Shown here: in pieces, positions 32,742-41,645 of the stretch
How the letters are laid out: each line of letters starts with the position of its first letter
Position numbering within the stretch: the first letter of the stretch is position 1
From: Phormidium tenue FACHB-1052
GTDB taxonomy: Bacteria; Cyanobacteriota; Cyanobacteriia; Phormidesmidales; Phormidesmidaceae
Reading direction: 5' to 3'
DNA: 64,000 nucleotides
NCBI RefSeq assembly: GCF_014696675.1
Contig: NZ_JACJQN010000010.1
Location: 62,001-126,000 of the forward strand
The notes under the pieces: model-generated
What the model was told of the DNA's origin: nothing
Databases searched by the model: none
What the model saw: only the letters and a program-made list of their open reading frames with translations
Made by a program: the position numbers and the translations under genes

Positions 32742-35405
32742 TTAGAACGTTGTTCGATAGCTGAGACTCATTGTTCGGCCCTGACCTGCTCGATTGTCGC
32801 TGCTAGAGAAGGGGGCAAAGTACTGAGAATATACCGGGTAATACTGAGTATTCAACAGATTTTGAATGCCCAGGGTTAGCTCGCCATTTCCAATGCGGAC
32901 GCCACTCAAGAGATCGAGGGTGATGTAGCTATTAATGGAGGCACCATCGGCACCAGCATTAAAGCCGCGATCGCGGTCACCAGAAAACAGCAGCTGCAAC
33001 CGATTCCGCCAGCCCGGCAGGGTTTCGTTCTCCACATAGGCGGTTAGCTTAAACGGCGGAATGATCAAGCTATCAAGCGCCGTAAAATCTCCATCTTCGT
33101 CAGCATCATCTCCGCCCTCTAACCAGGCGGCAGTGCCTCCCAGGCTCCAGCGATCGCTGGGTTGCCAGTCAAGGGCACCTTCTATCCCATAAACCCGCTG
33201 GGGCGATCGCACGGTTTGCAGGGGGCCATTAATATCCACTACGGCAAATCTTGTGCCCAAACTGGAGTAGTTATAAAACGCAGCTAAAGACGCCTGCACG
33301 GTGTTCCAGTTACCCCGCAGGCCAATTTCGTAGTTATCGACCTTTTGGGGTTGGGTCAAATCAATGTCGGCTTCAACGGCAAAACCGGGCGGGGCAGAGC
33401 GCAGCACCCGGCCAATGTCCGGTAGTGAAAAGCCCTGGGAAAAGCTGGCAAAGGCCGTCAAGCTATCCACAACTTCGTAGGCTAAGCCCAGATTGAAGAC
33501 CACATCATCCGCAGTCAGCGTGCCGCCTTCAACGCTATTACCGTCATAGGTGGTGTAGTCGTCGGTATCAATATTGAGGTTGACATACCGTGCTCCGCCA
33601 CTCAGGGTGAGGCGATCGACAACATCCCACTGTAGCTGAGCAAAAATGCCCAAGTCGTTCAAGCGGTAGGGAGGGACAAAATCAACCTCACCAATTTTGC
33701 GAAAAACCAGTCCGCCGCTGGCATCGAACTCACCTGGGTCAAACAGGTTGAACCGCTGGGAACTGTCTTCTCGCACATAATCGACCCCCCAGAGCAAGCT
33801 CAGGGTATCTTCAGGATTAAACGAGGTATTGACCTGAAGCCGCCCCCCCCACTGCTGAGTATTTCCGGGAGATTGGGAGATAATGCCAAAAAATTCCCGC
33901 AGATCGGTGGGCAAGCCGCCCACAAACTCGTAGTTGCGGAAAAACACCTGCCCCGAAACGTCACTGTTGAGCAAGTCATCATGGAAATACTGGAGGGTGA
34001 GGTTCGTCGTTTCTAAAGAAGCCTCATCGGGGGCACCAATAATTTGCGTGCCTGCCGGTAGTTCAATGGCTCTGGCTTTCTGCACCCCTGCAATATTGTC
34101 CACCTCAGGGTCACTGATATAGGAGACGTTTTGGATTTGGCTGAAGTGGTTAAAGGTGAAATTCAACCGCTGCGTTGGGCTAAGCTCCCCCCCTAGCCGA
34201 ATCAACAGGTTCACTTCGTCCGTCTCAGCATCGGTTAGGTCGCTGGGGATGCGATCGCCCTCCGCGTCGTAATACACCCCGCGCGAGGTGTAAGACAGAC
34301 TGCCCAAGATGCTGGCTGTCTCTGTCGCCGCTGAGACTGAGTAGAGGGCATTATAGCCAAACCCATCCCCAGCCAGAAAGGCCTCGTTGAAGGCGGCACT
34401 GCCACCGATGTCGATTGTCTGGCTCACGGGACTCGCATCTGGTTGCCGCGTGATGATGTTGATTGAGCCGCCTGTGGCCTGCCCACCATAGATCGCGTTG
34501 GGGCCACGGACCACTTCAATCCGTTCAACCGAGCGCGGATCAATCGTGGTCAGCGCGGCGGGGACAGAGCCTAGGTTGCTATTTTGGGGAATGCCGTCAA
34601 TCAACACCGAGATCTCGCGTCCCCGTAGAGTTTGCCCAAAGGTATTGGTGCGCCCGGTGGGGGCACTAAAGCCAGGGACGAGCTGAGACAAAATATCCCC
34701 CAGGTCCTCGCTGAACCGGGTTTGTTGCCCAATGTCTTCCCGCGTAATCACCGTGACGGAGCGAGGAATGTTCTGTAATTCTTCTTCGGTTCGAGTCGCG
34801 GTTACCACCAACTGAATGGCTTCCTCGGTCGCTTCGGCTTCGGTTGCCAACCCAGGGGTGACTGCTAAAACTAAACCCTGGGCAGATGGGCCAACCTCCA
34901 CGCTGGGCGGGGCATCGTCGCCGGTAATAGAAACTCGCACCTGATTGTCTGGCAAACCCGTAACGCTGACAAAAGCAATGCCCGCCGTTGAGCTGGCCTG
35001 CTGAAACTCCCCCCCATCGGGCAGGGCCAGCACCGCATTGGAGATATCGACAATTAGGGCGTTACCGAGCGATCGCGTGGTGGGTGCCGACAGCTCACCC
35101 GCTGCCGTTTCCAGCACCACCTGCAACCCCGCCTCGGTCGACTCTACCCGCACCCCGGTAATTTGCACCGTGGCCTGGGCGATTTGGGTCATCCATTCGT
35201 CTACGGTGGTGGCGGGGTGGGGGGTGGATGGGTGGATGGGTAAGGGGGTGGATGGGAGCGTGGGTTGTGCGGACTCATCCACTCGCCCACCCATCCACTC
35301 ATCCACATTTTCATCGTTTGCCTGGGCTGCCAGCGGTTGAGTCAGGGCTGCGATCGCCCCTACCACGCCAACCCATATGCTCCATCCGCTCCGCTGCTGA
35401 GTCAT
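32742..35405 (-). CDS. TonB-dependent siderophore receptor with AMIN domain and repeat insert (third)
   Basis: From the ATG at 35405 (MTQQRSGWSIWVGVVGAIAA, with GAAGGA before it) the receptor has 887 residues. Between the signal peptide and the AMIN-like domain (VQITGVRVESTEAGLQVVLE) lies an insert translated from the 8-bp repeat ([11 protein letters not shown], then PLPIHPSTPHP). The plug has VVTATRTEEELQNIPRSVTV and VERIEVVRGPNAIYGGQATG; the barrel ends LSYRTTF. It is closely similar to the first receptor. The third AraC gene lies upstream and the third FecB gene downstream. A candidate Fur box is 37 bp before the start. Confidence 0.93.
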   Translation of the reverse strand: MTQQRSGWSIWVGVVGAIAALTQPLAAQANDENVDEWMGGRVDESAQPTLPSTPLPIHPSTPHPATTVDEWMTQIAQATVQITGVRVESTEAGLQVVLETAAGELSAPTTRSLGNALIVDISNAVLALPDGGEFQQASSTAGIAFVSVTGLPDNQVRVSITGDDAPPSVEVGPSAQGLVLAVTPGLATEAEATEEAIQLVVTATRTEEELQNIPRSVTVITREDIGQQTRFSEDLGDILSQLVPGFSAPTGRTNTFGQTLRGREISVLIDGIPQNSNLGSVPAALTTIDPRSVERIEVVRGPNAIYGGQATGGSINIITRQPDASPVSQTIDIGGSAAFNEAFLAGDGFGYNALYSVSAATETASILGSLSYTSRGVYYDAEGDRIPSDLTDAETDEVNLLIRLGGELSPTQRLNFTFNHFSQIQNVSYISDPEVDNIAGVQKARAIELPAGTQIIGAPDEASLETTNLTLQYFHDDLLNSDVSGQVFFRNYEFVGGLPTDLREFFGIISQSPGNTQQWGGRLQVNTSFNPEDTLSLLWGVDYVREDSSQRFNLFDPGEFDASGGLVFRKIGEVDFVPPYRLNDLGIFAQLQWDVVDRLTLSGGARYVNLNIDTDDYTTYDGNSVEGGTLTADDVVFNLGLAYEVVDSLTAFASFSQGFSLPDIGRVLRSAPPGFAVEADIDLTQPQKVDNYEIGLRGNWNTVQASLAAFYNYSSLGTRFAVVDINGPLQTVRSPQRVYGIEGALDWQPSDRWSLGGTAAWLEGGDDADEDGDFTALDSLIIPPFKLTAYVENETLPGWRNRLQLLFSGDRDRGFNAGADGASINSYITLDLLSGVRIGNGELTLGIQNLLNTQYYPVYSQYFAPFSSSDNRAGQGRTMSLSYRTTF
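35215..35305. repeat. 8-bp repeat tracts inside receptor coding sequence
   Basis: TGGATGGG units in one orientation and CCCATCCA units in the other, separated by about 25 bp, are translated in the receptor between signal peptide and AMIN domain. The opposing arms could fold in the mRNA near the start of translation. Confidence 0.8.
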
Positions 35406-35441
35406 ATCCTTCACACCACCGTTCAAGTATTCAATAGACTA

Positions 35442-35460
35442 GATGAGAATAGCTTTCATC
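35442..35460 (-). promoter_or_regulatory. Candidate Fur box of third receptor
   Basis: GATGAGAATAGCTTTCATC has perfect 5-bp inverted ends (GATGA/TCATC) and matches the 19-bp Fur consensus at 11 positions. It lies 37 bp upstream of the third receptor start. Confidence 0.45.
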
Positions 35461-35522
35461 TAGGTATAGGAACTTTAGGGCGAAAGGGGCGATCGCGTCT
35501 GCCTCAGCACGGAACAATTCAG

Positions 35523-36509
35523 TCACAGCACGGAATTTTTGAAGGCTTTGGGGCTAACCCCAAACTCGCGCTTGAAGGCGGCGGCCAAGTGCCCCGCATG
35601 GCTGTAGCCCACCTGATAGGTGACCTCAGCCACGCTCATCTCAGTGTCTTGCAACAGCTGCCGCGCTTTAATCAGGCGCTGCTGTCGTAGATAGCCAAAC
35701 ACCGTCGTACCCAACACCTGGCGAAAGCCGCGCTTTAGGGTGCAGTCGTTTAGACCCACGGCCCGGGCCAGTTCCAGCAGCGAAAGGGGATCGTCTAGGC
35801 GTTGGGCAACGAGATCTCTGGCCTGGTAAATGCGGTCAACATCTGACGGTTTCAGCCGCTGGGCCAGCTTAGAGGGGGCAGCCTCTAGCCACTGAGCCGT
35901 TTGCAGGGCGATCAGCTCCAGCGCTTTTGCCTCTAGATAGACTTGCTGAATCGACCCGGTGTAAGGGCAGTTGAGAATTTGCTGAAGCACTACCTGAATC
36001 GCCGGGGAAATCGATTTCACTGGCTGGTGCCATTCATCTCCATCAGCGGCGATCGCGGCCTGTAGTTCTGCCGGAATCAGCTTTAACTGATCAGCATTAA
36101 AGGCCCAGGAGCCCGCTTGCGTGACCAAGTGCAGGTCAATTTTTAGCACTCGCCGCTGCCCAGACCAAACTTGAAAAGTGCTTTGGGTACGAGTTTCGTT
36201 GAATTCGAGAAAACTACTTGGGCTAGTTGGCTCGGTTGGGTGCCCACCGCCTGGAGCCATGTGCAGGTTAAAGCCAAACTCAAGGGTTCGCCCGGGTGCT
36301 TCCGGCAATTTTTCTTCAACCAGGGTGTCTTGCAACCAGTAGTCGCGGATCAGCAAATTTAGTCCACGGCTGAGGTTGAGCGATCGCTTATAGCCTCGGC
36401 TAGTCGACTGGGGGGCTTGAATCACCAGCTCGTAGCTACCCAACAGTGACGGGTGAGCCGTGGCCGACAACGATGCCGACTGGTCTTTTTCTGAAAGGAG
36501 AATGGTCAT
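35523..36509 (-). CDS. PchR/YbtA-like AraC-family regulator (third)
   Basis: This 328-residue regulator ends in a double helix-turn-helix: LARAVGLNDCTLKRGFRQVL, TTVFGYLRQQRLIKARQLL and VTYQVGYSHAGHLAAAFKRE. The N-terminal 200 residues are the siderophore-sensing region by analogy with PchR. It lies between the second ABC half transporter and the third receptor, all on the minus strand, matching the layout of ybt and pch loci. Confidence 0.9.
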   Translation of the reverse strand: MTILLSEKDQSASLSATAHPSLLGSYELVIQAPQSTSRGYKRSLNLSRGLNLLIRDYWLQDTLVEEKLPEAPGRTLEFGFNLHMAPGGGHPTEPTSPSSFLEFNETRTQSTFQVWSGQRRVLKIDLHLVTQAGSWAFNADQLKLIPAELQAAIAADGDEWHQPVKSISPAIQVVLQQILNCPYTGSIQQVYLEAKALELIALQTAQWLEAAPSKLAQRLKPSDVDRIYQARDLVAQRLDDPLSLLELARAVGLNDCTLKRGFRQVLGTTVFGYLRQQRLIKARQLLQDTEMSVAEVTYQVGYSHAGHLAAAFKREFGVSPKAFKNSVL

Positions 36510-36555
36510 GGGAATGAAAGCAGCGTGTCAAAGGAATTCAGGAACCGTAGCCAGC

Positions 36556-36576
36556 AAATAAGACTTATTCTCATTT
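36556..36576 (-). promoter_or_regulatory. Candidate Fur box of third AraC gene
   Basis: On the minus strand this reads AATGAGAATAAGTCTTATT, close to Fur-type sites (TGAGAAT...), 47 bp upstream of the AraC start. It is the best single Fur-box candidate in the locus, but unsupported by any comparison. Confidence 0.45.
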
Positions 36577-36680
36577 ATTGACTTGATTCTGGCAAGCGGC
36601 CCAATCACCCAGTTGGGGCAATTCAAGCCAGTCCGCTATCCTTGCTGACCTGGGGATGCAGCACTGGCGTAGTTTCAGAA

Positions 36681-38540
36681 TTAATTGAGCATCGCTCCGA
36701 CCTTGAGCAAGCGCGAAAACTGGGAATTTGGATTAGTTAAAAGAGCAGTGCGATCGCCGTACTCCACCGCCTGCCCCTGCTCCAAAATCAAAATTTGGTC
36801 AGCCCGCTCCACGGTCTTTAGTCGGTGGGCGATGATAACTCCTGTGCGGTTCACCAACAGCCGATCCACCGCCCGCTCGATCAGCTGCTCCGTTAGCGGG
36901 TCGAGTCGCGACGAGGCTTCATCCAGCACCACCAGCCCCGGGTCTTTGAGAAACACCCGCGCAAAGGCCAGCAGCTGTGCCTGCCCCGCCGACAGCCCGC
37001 CGCTGTCGGCCCCCAGTTCTGTATCCAGCCCTGCTGGCAGTGCTTCCAGCCAGGGCATTAGGCCCAGCTCCTCTAGGGTTTGCAGAATGGCGCGATCGCC
37101 AATGTGCCCATTAAAAAAGGTCAGATTATTGCGCACTGAAGTCTGAAACAACTGCACATCTTGAGTCACAAACCCCACATGGTGCGGCAACTCCCGCAGC
37201 GACACCTGGGCAATATCCACCCCCCCCAGGCGAATCTGCCCCTGCTGAATGTCGTACAGCCGCAGCAGCAACCGCGCCAGGGTGCTCTTGCCGCTGCCCG
37301 TGCGACCCAGCAGGCCGAGGGTTTGACCGGCGGGGAGGTGGAGGGTGAGGGATTGGAGGATAGGTGGATGGGTGGATGGGTGGGCGGGTGGATGGGTAGG
37401 TGGTTGAGATTTGTTTGTCTCGTCAGTACTCGTTTTGTCCACGCTCCCACACGCCCACGCTCCTACGCTCCCACTCGCCCACTCGCCTACGTCTTCGTAA
37501 CCAAACCACACCTCCTCAAGCTCCACCGATAGCGCACCCCTGGGTAGAACTCCTTGACCACCGGGGTTCACCTGAGCCTGGTGCCCCAATAGATTCTGGA
37601 TGCGTTGGATGCTGGCCTGGGCCTGCTGGAGCTGTTCTAGCTCTTCGCGGATGCGCTCGATGGGGTCTTGCAGCAGGGTGGCGTAGTAGAACAGCAGGTA
37701 GACGGTGCCGATGGTGATGGCGGCTTGGCTCCAGAGGTAGGCACCAACGGCTAAGGCGATCGCATTCCCGATTGTAAACAGCCCCACGGTGCTGCCCCAC
37801 AGCAAAGTGCTGGTAAAGCGAGCCTGATGAAAGGCCGCCAGCCACCGCCGCAAAATTTTGTAAAACCGATCCATCACGTAGCCGACGGCCCCGTTGGCGC
37901 GGATGTCCTCCAGCCCGCTGAGGTGCTCAGCCACAAAGCCGTAAAATTCGGCGCTGATCTGGCGGTAGGTGCCCCAGGGGCCAACGGCCAGGTTTTGCAG
38001 GCTACCCAAAACGCCAAAGGCCATCAGGGCAAACAGGCTCAGACTCACTCCAGCGCGCCAGTCTTCGCGCCACACCATCAGTAAGACGCCGACTACCAGC
38101 AGGCCATTGCCCACCACCTGCAACATAAACTGTGAGAAAAACCGGGAGAGAGCATCCACATCACCATCGACCCGCTCCACCAGTTCGCCAGGGGTGTGGG
38201 CTTTGTGAAAGGCCAGGTCAAGACCCATTGCGTGGCGGGCCAGATCAAGGCGCAGGGTGTTTGTAGCCCGCCAGGCAATGGTTTCGCTGAAGTAGGTGGT
38301 GGCGATCGCTAGCCCCTGCTGAAAAATTGCGATCGCCATAAACGCTCCCGCTGCCAACACCAACGATTGCTGCTGCCCACCTGCGATCGCAGTATCGATG
38401 AAGTAGCGCAAAATCTGAGGGTTCAGCAGCTGTAGGCCAATTCCCCCCAGCAGGACGATCGACAGCCCCAAAAACCGCCCTCGCTGCGGTTGCAGATACG
38501 TCACCAACATCGCTCGATACCTCGGTGTCGCCGCCCTCAT
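36681..38540 (-). CDS. Exporter-fold ABC half transporter, YbtQ/PchI-like candidate (second)
   Basis: This 619-residue half transporter has a six-helix membrane domain and ATPase with Walker A (GRTGSGKSTLARLLL), signature (GLSAGQAQLLAFARVF, with SAGQ in place of SGGQ), Walker B (GLVVLDEASSRLD) and switch His (GVIIAHRL). A repeat-derived insert ([19 protein letters not shown], preceded by GEWASGSVGAWACGSV) sits at the start of the ATPase domain, upstream of Walker A. It probably forms a heterodimer with the half transporter at 17.4-19.2 kb. The direction of transport is not shown by sequence. Confidence 0.87.
   Translation of the reverse strand: MRAATPRYRAMLVTYLQPQRGRFLGLSIVLLGGIGLQLLNPQILRYFIDTAIAGGQQQSLVLAAGAFMAIAIFQQGLAIATTYFSETIAWRATNTLRLDLARHAMGLDLAFHKAHTPGELVERVDGDVDALSRFFSQFMLQVVGNGLLVVGVLLMVWREDWRAGVSLSLFALMAFGVLGSLQNLAVGPWGTYRQISAEFYGFVAEHLSGLEDIRANGAVGYVMDRFYKILRRWLAAFHQARFTSTLLWGSTVGLFTIGNAIALAVGAYLWSQAAITIGTVYLLFYYATLLQDPIERIREELEQLQQAQASIQRIQNLLGHQAQVNPGGQGVLPRGALSVELEEVWFGYEDVGEWASGSVGAWACGSVDKTSTDETNKSQPPTHPPAHPSTHPPILQSLTLHLPAGQTLGLLGRTGSGKSTLARLLLRLYDIQQGQIRLGGVDIAQVSLRELPHHVGFVTQDVQLFQTSVRNNLTFFNGHIGDRAILQTLEELGLMPWLEALPAGLDTELGADSGGLSAGQAQLLAFARVFLKDPGLVVLDEASSRLDPLTEQLIERAVDRLLVNRTGVIIAHRLKTVERADQILILEQGQAVEYGDRTALLTNPNSQFSRLLKVGAMLN
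37358..37495. repeat. 8-bp repeat and related tract inside second ABC transporter gene
   Basis: About 37360-37400 consists of GGATGGGT/GGGCGGGT units. About 37440-37495 is a related tract of CGCTCCCACACGCCCACGCT-type units in the other orientation. Both are translated in frame. Confidence 0.75.
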
Positions 38541-38618
38541 ACCGAGCCTACCCCGCGAAGAACTAACCCACAGCCTACCGACTCGTTCGCTCCAAAAGGA
38601 TTCCTAAACGGAGTATTT

Positions 38619-39122
38619 TCAATTCCTCACCTGAAAGGCTAGGCACCAGGATACGGAAAGCAGTCCTCCCAATTTTCTGCGACCGCCGTCAGGTGTCGCT
38701 CCATCACAGTTGAGCAGCAGTTCTTCAGTGAGAGGTTTATCAGGCAGCGACTCTAAACGCTCTCAGTAATTATTGCGGTAGGTGCTAGCCCTGACCTCGG
38801 CCACCTTAACTGCTGCGTACTCTTTGCCCCAGTCGGCTGCACTCTTACCGCCTGGGCTGCCATCACCTTTCTCCCAGTCGTCCCAGGTAAAACGCTCCAT
38901 ATTTAGATCAGACTCCAGACGCTGGGCCTTAGCCAGGGCAACCTTTATGCCGCTAGGGTTTGCAAACACCCCCAGGGCGATCGTGGTCTGCTTATTTCCC
39001 CGCCCCTCTCCAGGGCGTTTGGGAAGAGACCCCCGCAAGGCTAGCTTGCGGACTCGGCGCACTATGGTGATCCGGCTTAGTCCCTGGTGAGCCTGCTCGA
39101 TTACTTGGTCTATGCTGTCCAT
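38619..39122 (-). pseudogene. Tyrosine integrase remnant next to tRNA-Ser
   Basis: The minus-strand frame from the ATG at 39122 reads like the N-terminal arm region of cyanobacterial tyrosine integrases (LALRGSLPKRPGEGRGNKQT, then GIKVALAKAQRLESDLNMER). It is stopped by TGA after RASTYRNNY, and past the stop the same frame continues with integrase-like ERLESLPDKPLTEELLLNC to a second stop at 38619. The catalytic C-terminal domain is missing. It points at a tRNA gene 126 bp away, the usual integration target. Confidence 0.75.
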
Positions 39123-39247
39123 GGCAAAAAAATGATCTAGTTCTGATCTAATTTTCCACGCAAATAAGGCGTTTTTAGTATGTAAAGCTGCTCTAGCTGC
39201 TGTTGGAGCTAGTGGCAGCCAAAAGGCCGAAAGCCTTGAAAGTCAAC

Positions 39248-39331
39248 GGAGAGGGAGGGATTCGAACCCTCGTTGGGTTTCCCCAAAGCAGTTTTCGAGA
39301 CTGCCGCATTCAACCACTCTGCCACCTCTCC
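39248..39331 (-). tRNA. tRNA-Ser (anticodon CGA)
   Basis: The minus strand folds as a class II tRNA: acceptor stem GGAGAGG/CCTCTCC, D-arm GGCAGAGTGGTTGAATGC, anticodon loop CTCGAAA with anticodon CGA, a long variable arm (TTTGGGGAAACCCAA) and T-arm GAGGGTTCGAATCCCTC. The CCA is not encoded. An integrase relic lies beside it. Confidence 0.95.
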
Positions 39332-39513
39332 AAAGGGGCGTTGCTATTCTACCGCTGAATCGGGTGCTTGGACGATCCGAAAGCCGAAAATCCGGCAAAA
39401 ACAGTTAGCGAAGCAGGTTTTTGGAATGAACTATCTAGATCGGTGCCCTTTGCAGAGGTACCGCAATCCGGGAAGATGAAGTAGCTCTATCACGCCCCTG
39501 CTTGCTAACTGCC

Positions 39514-40818
39514 ATGGTGCCTGGTCTTACCGACGATTCGCTAGCTGAAAAACTCATAGACCTGGCCCTCAAACGGGGAGCCGAAGCGGCGGAGGTGCTG
39601 CAATCACGATCGCGATCGCGCCCTGTCTTTTTCGAAGCCAACCGGCTCAAACAGCTTGAAAGCTCCGCTGCCCTGGGCACAGCCCTGCGCCTCTGGATCA
39701 ATGGTCGGCCTGGGCTGGCGGTGGCCTACGGTAATGTTGACCCCGAGACCATCATTGACAAGGCCCTAGCAATCAGCGCCCTCAACGCCCCCGAAACCAT
39801 TGACCTGGTCGAAGGCAACAGCCGCCACTACCCCGACATGGGCCAGGAGGTGCCGGTGGAGCAGCTGATCGAGTGGGGGCAGGCCATGATCGATCGCATT
39901 CGCAGCGCCTACCCTGAGGTGATTTGCGGCGTAGATGTGGAGTGCGATGTAGAAACCACTCGGATTCTCAACACCAAGGGGCTCGACTGCCACTACAGCG
40001 ACGCGACCCTGAGCAGCTACCTGTCGGCTGACTGGGTGCGGGGCGATGACTTTTTGAGCGTCAGCGACGGCCAAACCCAGCGCGATCGCCTGAATGTGGA
40101 TGCTTTGACCCACCAGGTGTTGCAGCGGCTAGCCTGGGCCGAGGAATCCGCCGAGGTCAGTAGCGGACGCATGCCGGTGATCTTCACCGCCAAAGCCGCC
40201 GACATGATCTGGGGCACGCTGCAATCAGCCCTCAGCGGCAAGCGGGTGGTGGAGCGATCGTCCCCCTGGAGCAGCGCCCTGGGTGAGCAGATGACCTCGC
40301 CCCGCGTGACGCTGCTGCAAGACCCAGAGGCGGGGCCGTTTAGCTGTCCCTTTGACGATGAGGGCACCCCCACTCAGCGACTGGTGTTTATCGACAAAGG
40401 AGCAGTGGCGCTGTTTTACTGCGATCGCGCCGTCGGTCGTACCCTGGGGGCCGGGTCCACGGGCAACGGCTTTCGCCCTGGCCTGGGCAGCTACCCGACC
40501 CCCAGTCTCTACAACACCCTAGTTGAGCCGGGTATGCGATCTCTAGAGGCGCTGATTGCCAGCATTGATAACGGGGTGCTGGTAGATCAAATTTTGGGCG
40601 GTGACCCGGGCATTGCAGGCGATTTTTCGGTCAACATCGACTTGGGCTACCGCATTCACCGGGGCAAGTTGGTGGGCCGCGTTAAAGACACCATGGTGGC
40701 GGGCAACATCTACACCGCCCTCAAGGACAATGTGGAGCTGGGCAGCGACGGCGACTGGAATGGCTCCTGCTACACGCCCTCAGTGCTGCTGGATGGCCTC
40801 TCAATTACTAGCGGTTAA
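39514..40818 (+). CDS. pmbA: TldE/PmbA-type metalloprotease subunit
   Basis: This 434-residue protein is the TldE/PmbA partner of the TldD/TldE heterodimeric metalloprotease, which degrades unfolded peptides and processes some modified peptides. It has the N-terminal RGAEAAEVLQSRS region, LRLWINGRPGLAVAY and the C-terminal VAGNIYTALKDNVELGSDGD pattern. Like other TldE proteins it has no HExxH, which belongs to TldD (not in this window). The ATG at 39514 is preferred to a TTG at 39502. Its stop overlaps the stop of the convergent nei gene. Confidence 0.88.
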   Translation: MVPGLTDDSLAEKLIDLALKRGAEAAEVLQSRSRSRPVFFEANRLKQLESSAALGTALRLWINGRPGLAVAYGNVDPETIIDKALAISALNAPETIDLVEGNSRHYPDMGQEVPVEQLIEWGQAMIDRIRSAYPEVICGVDVECDVETTRILNTKGLDCHYSDATLSSYLSADWVRGDDFLSVSDGQTQRDRLNVDALTHQVLQRLAWAEESAEVSSGRMPVIFTAKAADMIWGTLQSALSGKRVVERSSPWSSALGEQMTSPRVTLLQDPEAGPFSCPFDDEGTPTQRLVFIDKGAVALFYCDRAVGRTLGAGSTGNGFRPGLGSYPTPSLYNTLVEPGMRSLEALIASIDNGVLVDQILGGDPGIAGDFSVNIDLGYRIHRGKLVGRVKDTMVAGNIYTALKDNVELGSDGDWNGSCYTPSVLLDGLSITSG

Positions 40819-41642
40819 TCGTTAACCGTCTGACACTGAGGGCAGACATAGCAACGCCTGCCGCCGATCATGATTTTGGCGATAGTGTCACCACAGCGGT
40901 GGCAGGGTTTGCCCTGGCGGCCAAAGGCCCAGTGGCGGTAGTCGCGACGGCGGTAGCCGGTCTGCTTGAGGTGGGTAGCCAGGGCCAGGTCGTTGGTAAT
41001 GCCGTTGTGCCGATATGACTGCTGGGGCAGAGCCAGGGCGGCCTCGGCAAAGGCGGCAATTTGAGTAGGCGTGCAGTCAACGGGCCGCTGGCTGGGGTGA
41101 ATGCCCGCCACGTAGAGAATTTCAGTGCGCAGGTAGTTGCCAATGCCGCCAAGGAACCCCTGGTCGAGCAGCAGGGTGGCAAACTGGCGGCGGCGAAAGG
41201 GGACACTCAGGGTGCGTTCTGCTACCTCATCGGGGACAAGGGCGGTATCGAGAGTGTCGGGGCCAAGCCTGGCAATGTAAGGATGGGTGAGCACCGCCTC
41301 TTCGGGTAGCACCTCAATGTCGGAGGCACTGTAGAGCAGCGCCCACCGATTGGGGGTATGTACCGCAAAGCGCAGCTGACGGCGGGAGGCAGGCACGGCA
41401 TTTGGCTTGCAGATCACCCAAATGCCGTAGAGCTGGTTATGGCTATAGACCCCCAGTCCGTTGTCGAAGGAGGTGACCATGGCCTTGCCGTAGGGCTTCA
41501 CCGCTGTTACCGTGCGGCCAATCAGCTCCTCCTCATAGGGTTTGAGGTGGTCGAAGGCAAAGAACACATCGGTGACGATGTTGCCTGCGATCGCCCGATG
41601 GAGCTTGTCGGCAGCACGGCGAATTTCGGGGCCTTCGGGCAT
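40815..41642 (-). CDS. nei: Endonuclease VIII-type DNA glycosylase
   Basis: This 275-residue Fpg/Nei-family enzyme removes oxidised bases. It starts MPEGPEI with the catalytic Pro-Glu, has the central H2TH region (LLDQGFLGGIGNYLRTEILY) and a C-terminal zinc finger (CHRCGDTIAKIMIGGRRCYV, then CPQC). The MPEGPEIRRAADKL start favours Nei over Fpg. It lies 3 bp downstream of the start side of the TPR gene on the same strand, so the two probably share a transcript. Confidence 0.9.
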   Translation of the reverse strand: MPEGPEIRRAADKLHRAIAGNIVTDVFFAFDHLKPYEEELIGRTVTAVKPYGKAMVTSFDNGLGVYSHNQLYGIWVICKPNAVPASRRQLRFAVHTPNRWALLYSASDIEVLPEEAVLTHPYIARLGPDTLDTALVPDEVAERTLSVPFRRRQFATLLLDQGFLGGIGNYLRTEILYVAGIHPSQRPVDCTPTQIAAFAEAALALPQQSYRHNGITNDLALATHLKQTGYRRRDYRHWAFGRQGKPCHRCGDTIAKIMIGGRRCYVCPQCQTVND

Positions 41643-41645
41643 GGG

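Noticed and set aside
37400-37845. Additional frames on both strands inside the second ABC transporter gene
   Set aside because: They arise from the repeat insert and GC-rich shadow; the 619-residue frame carries all ABC motifs.
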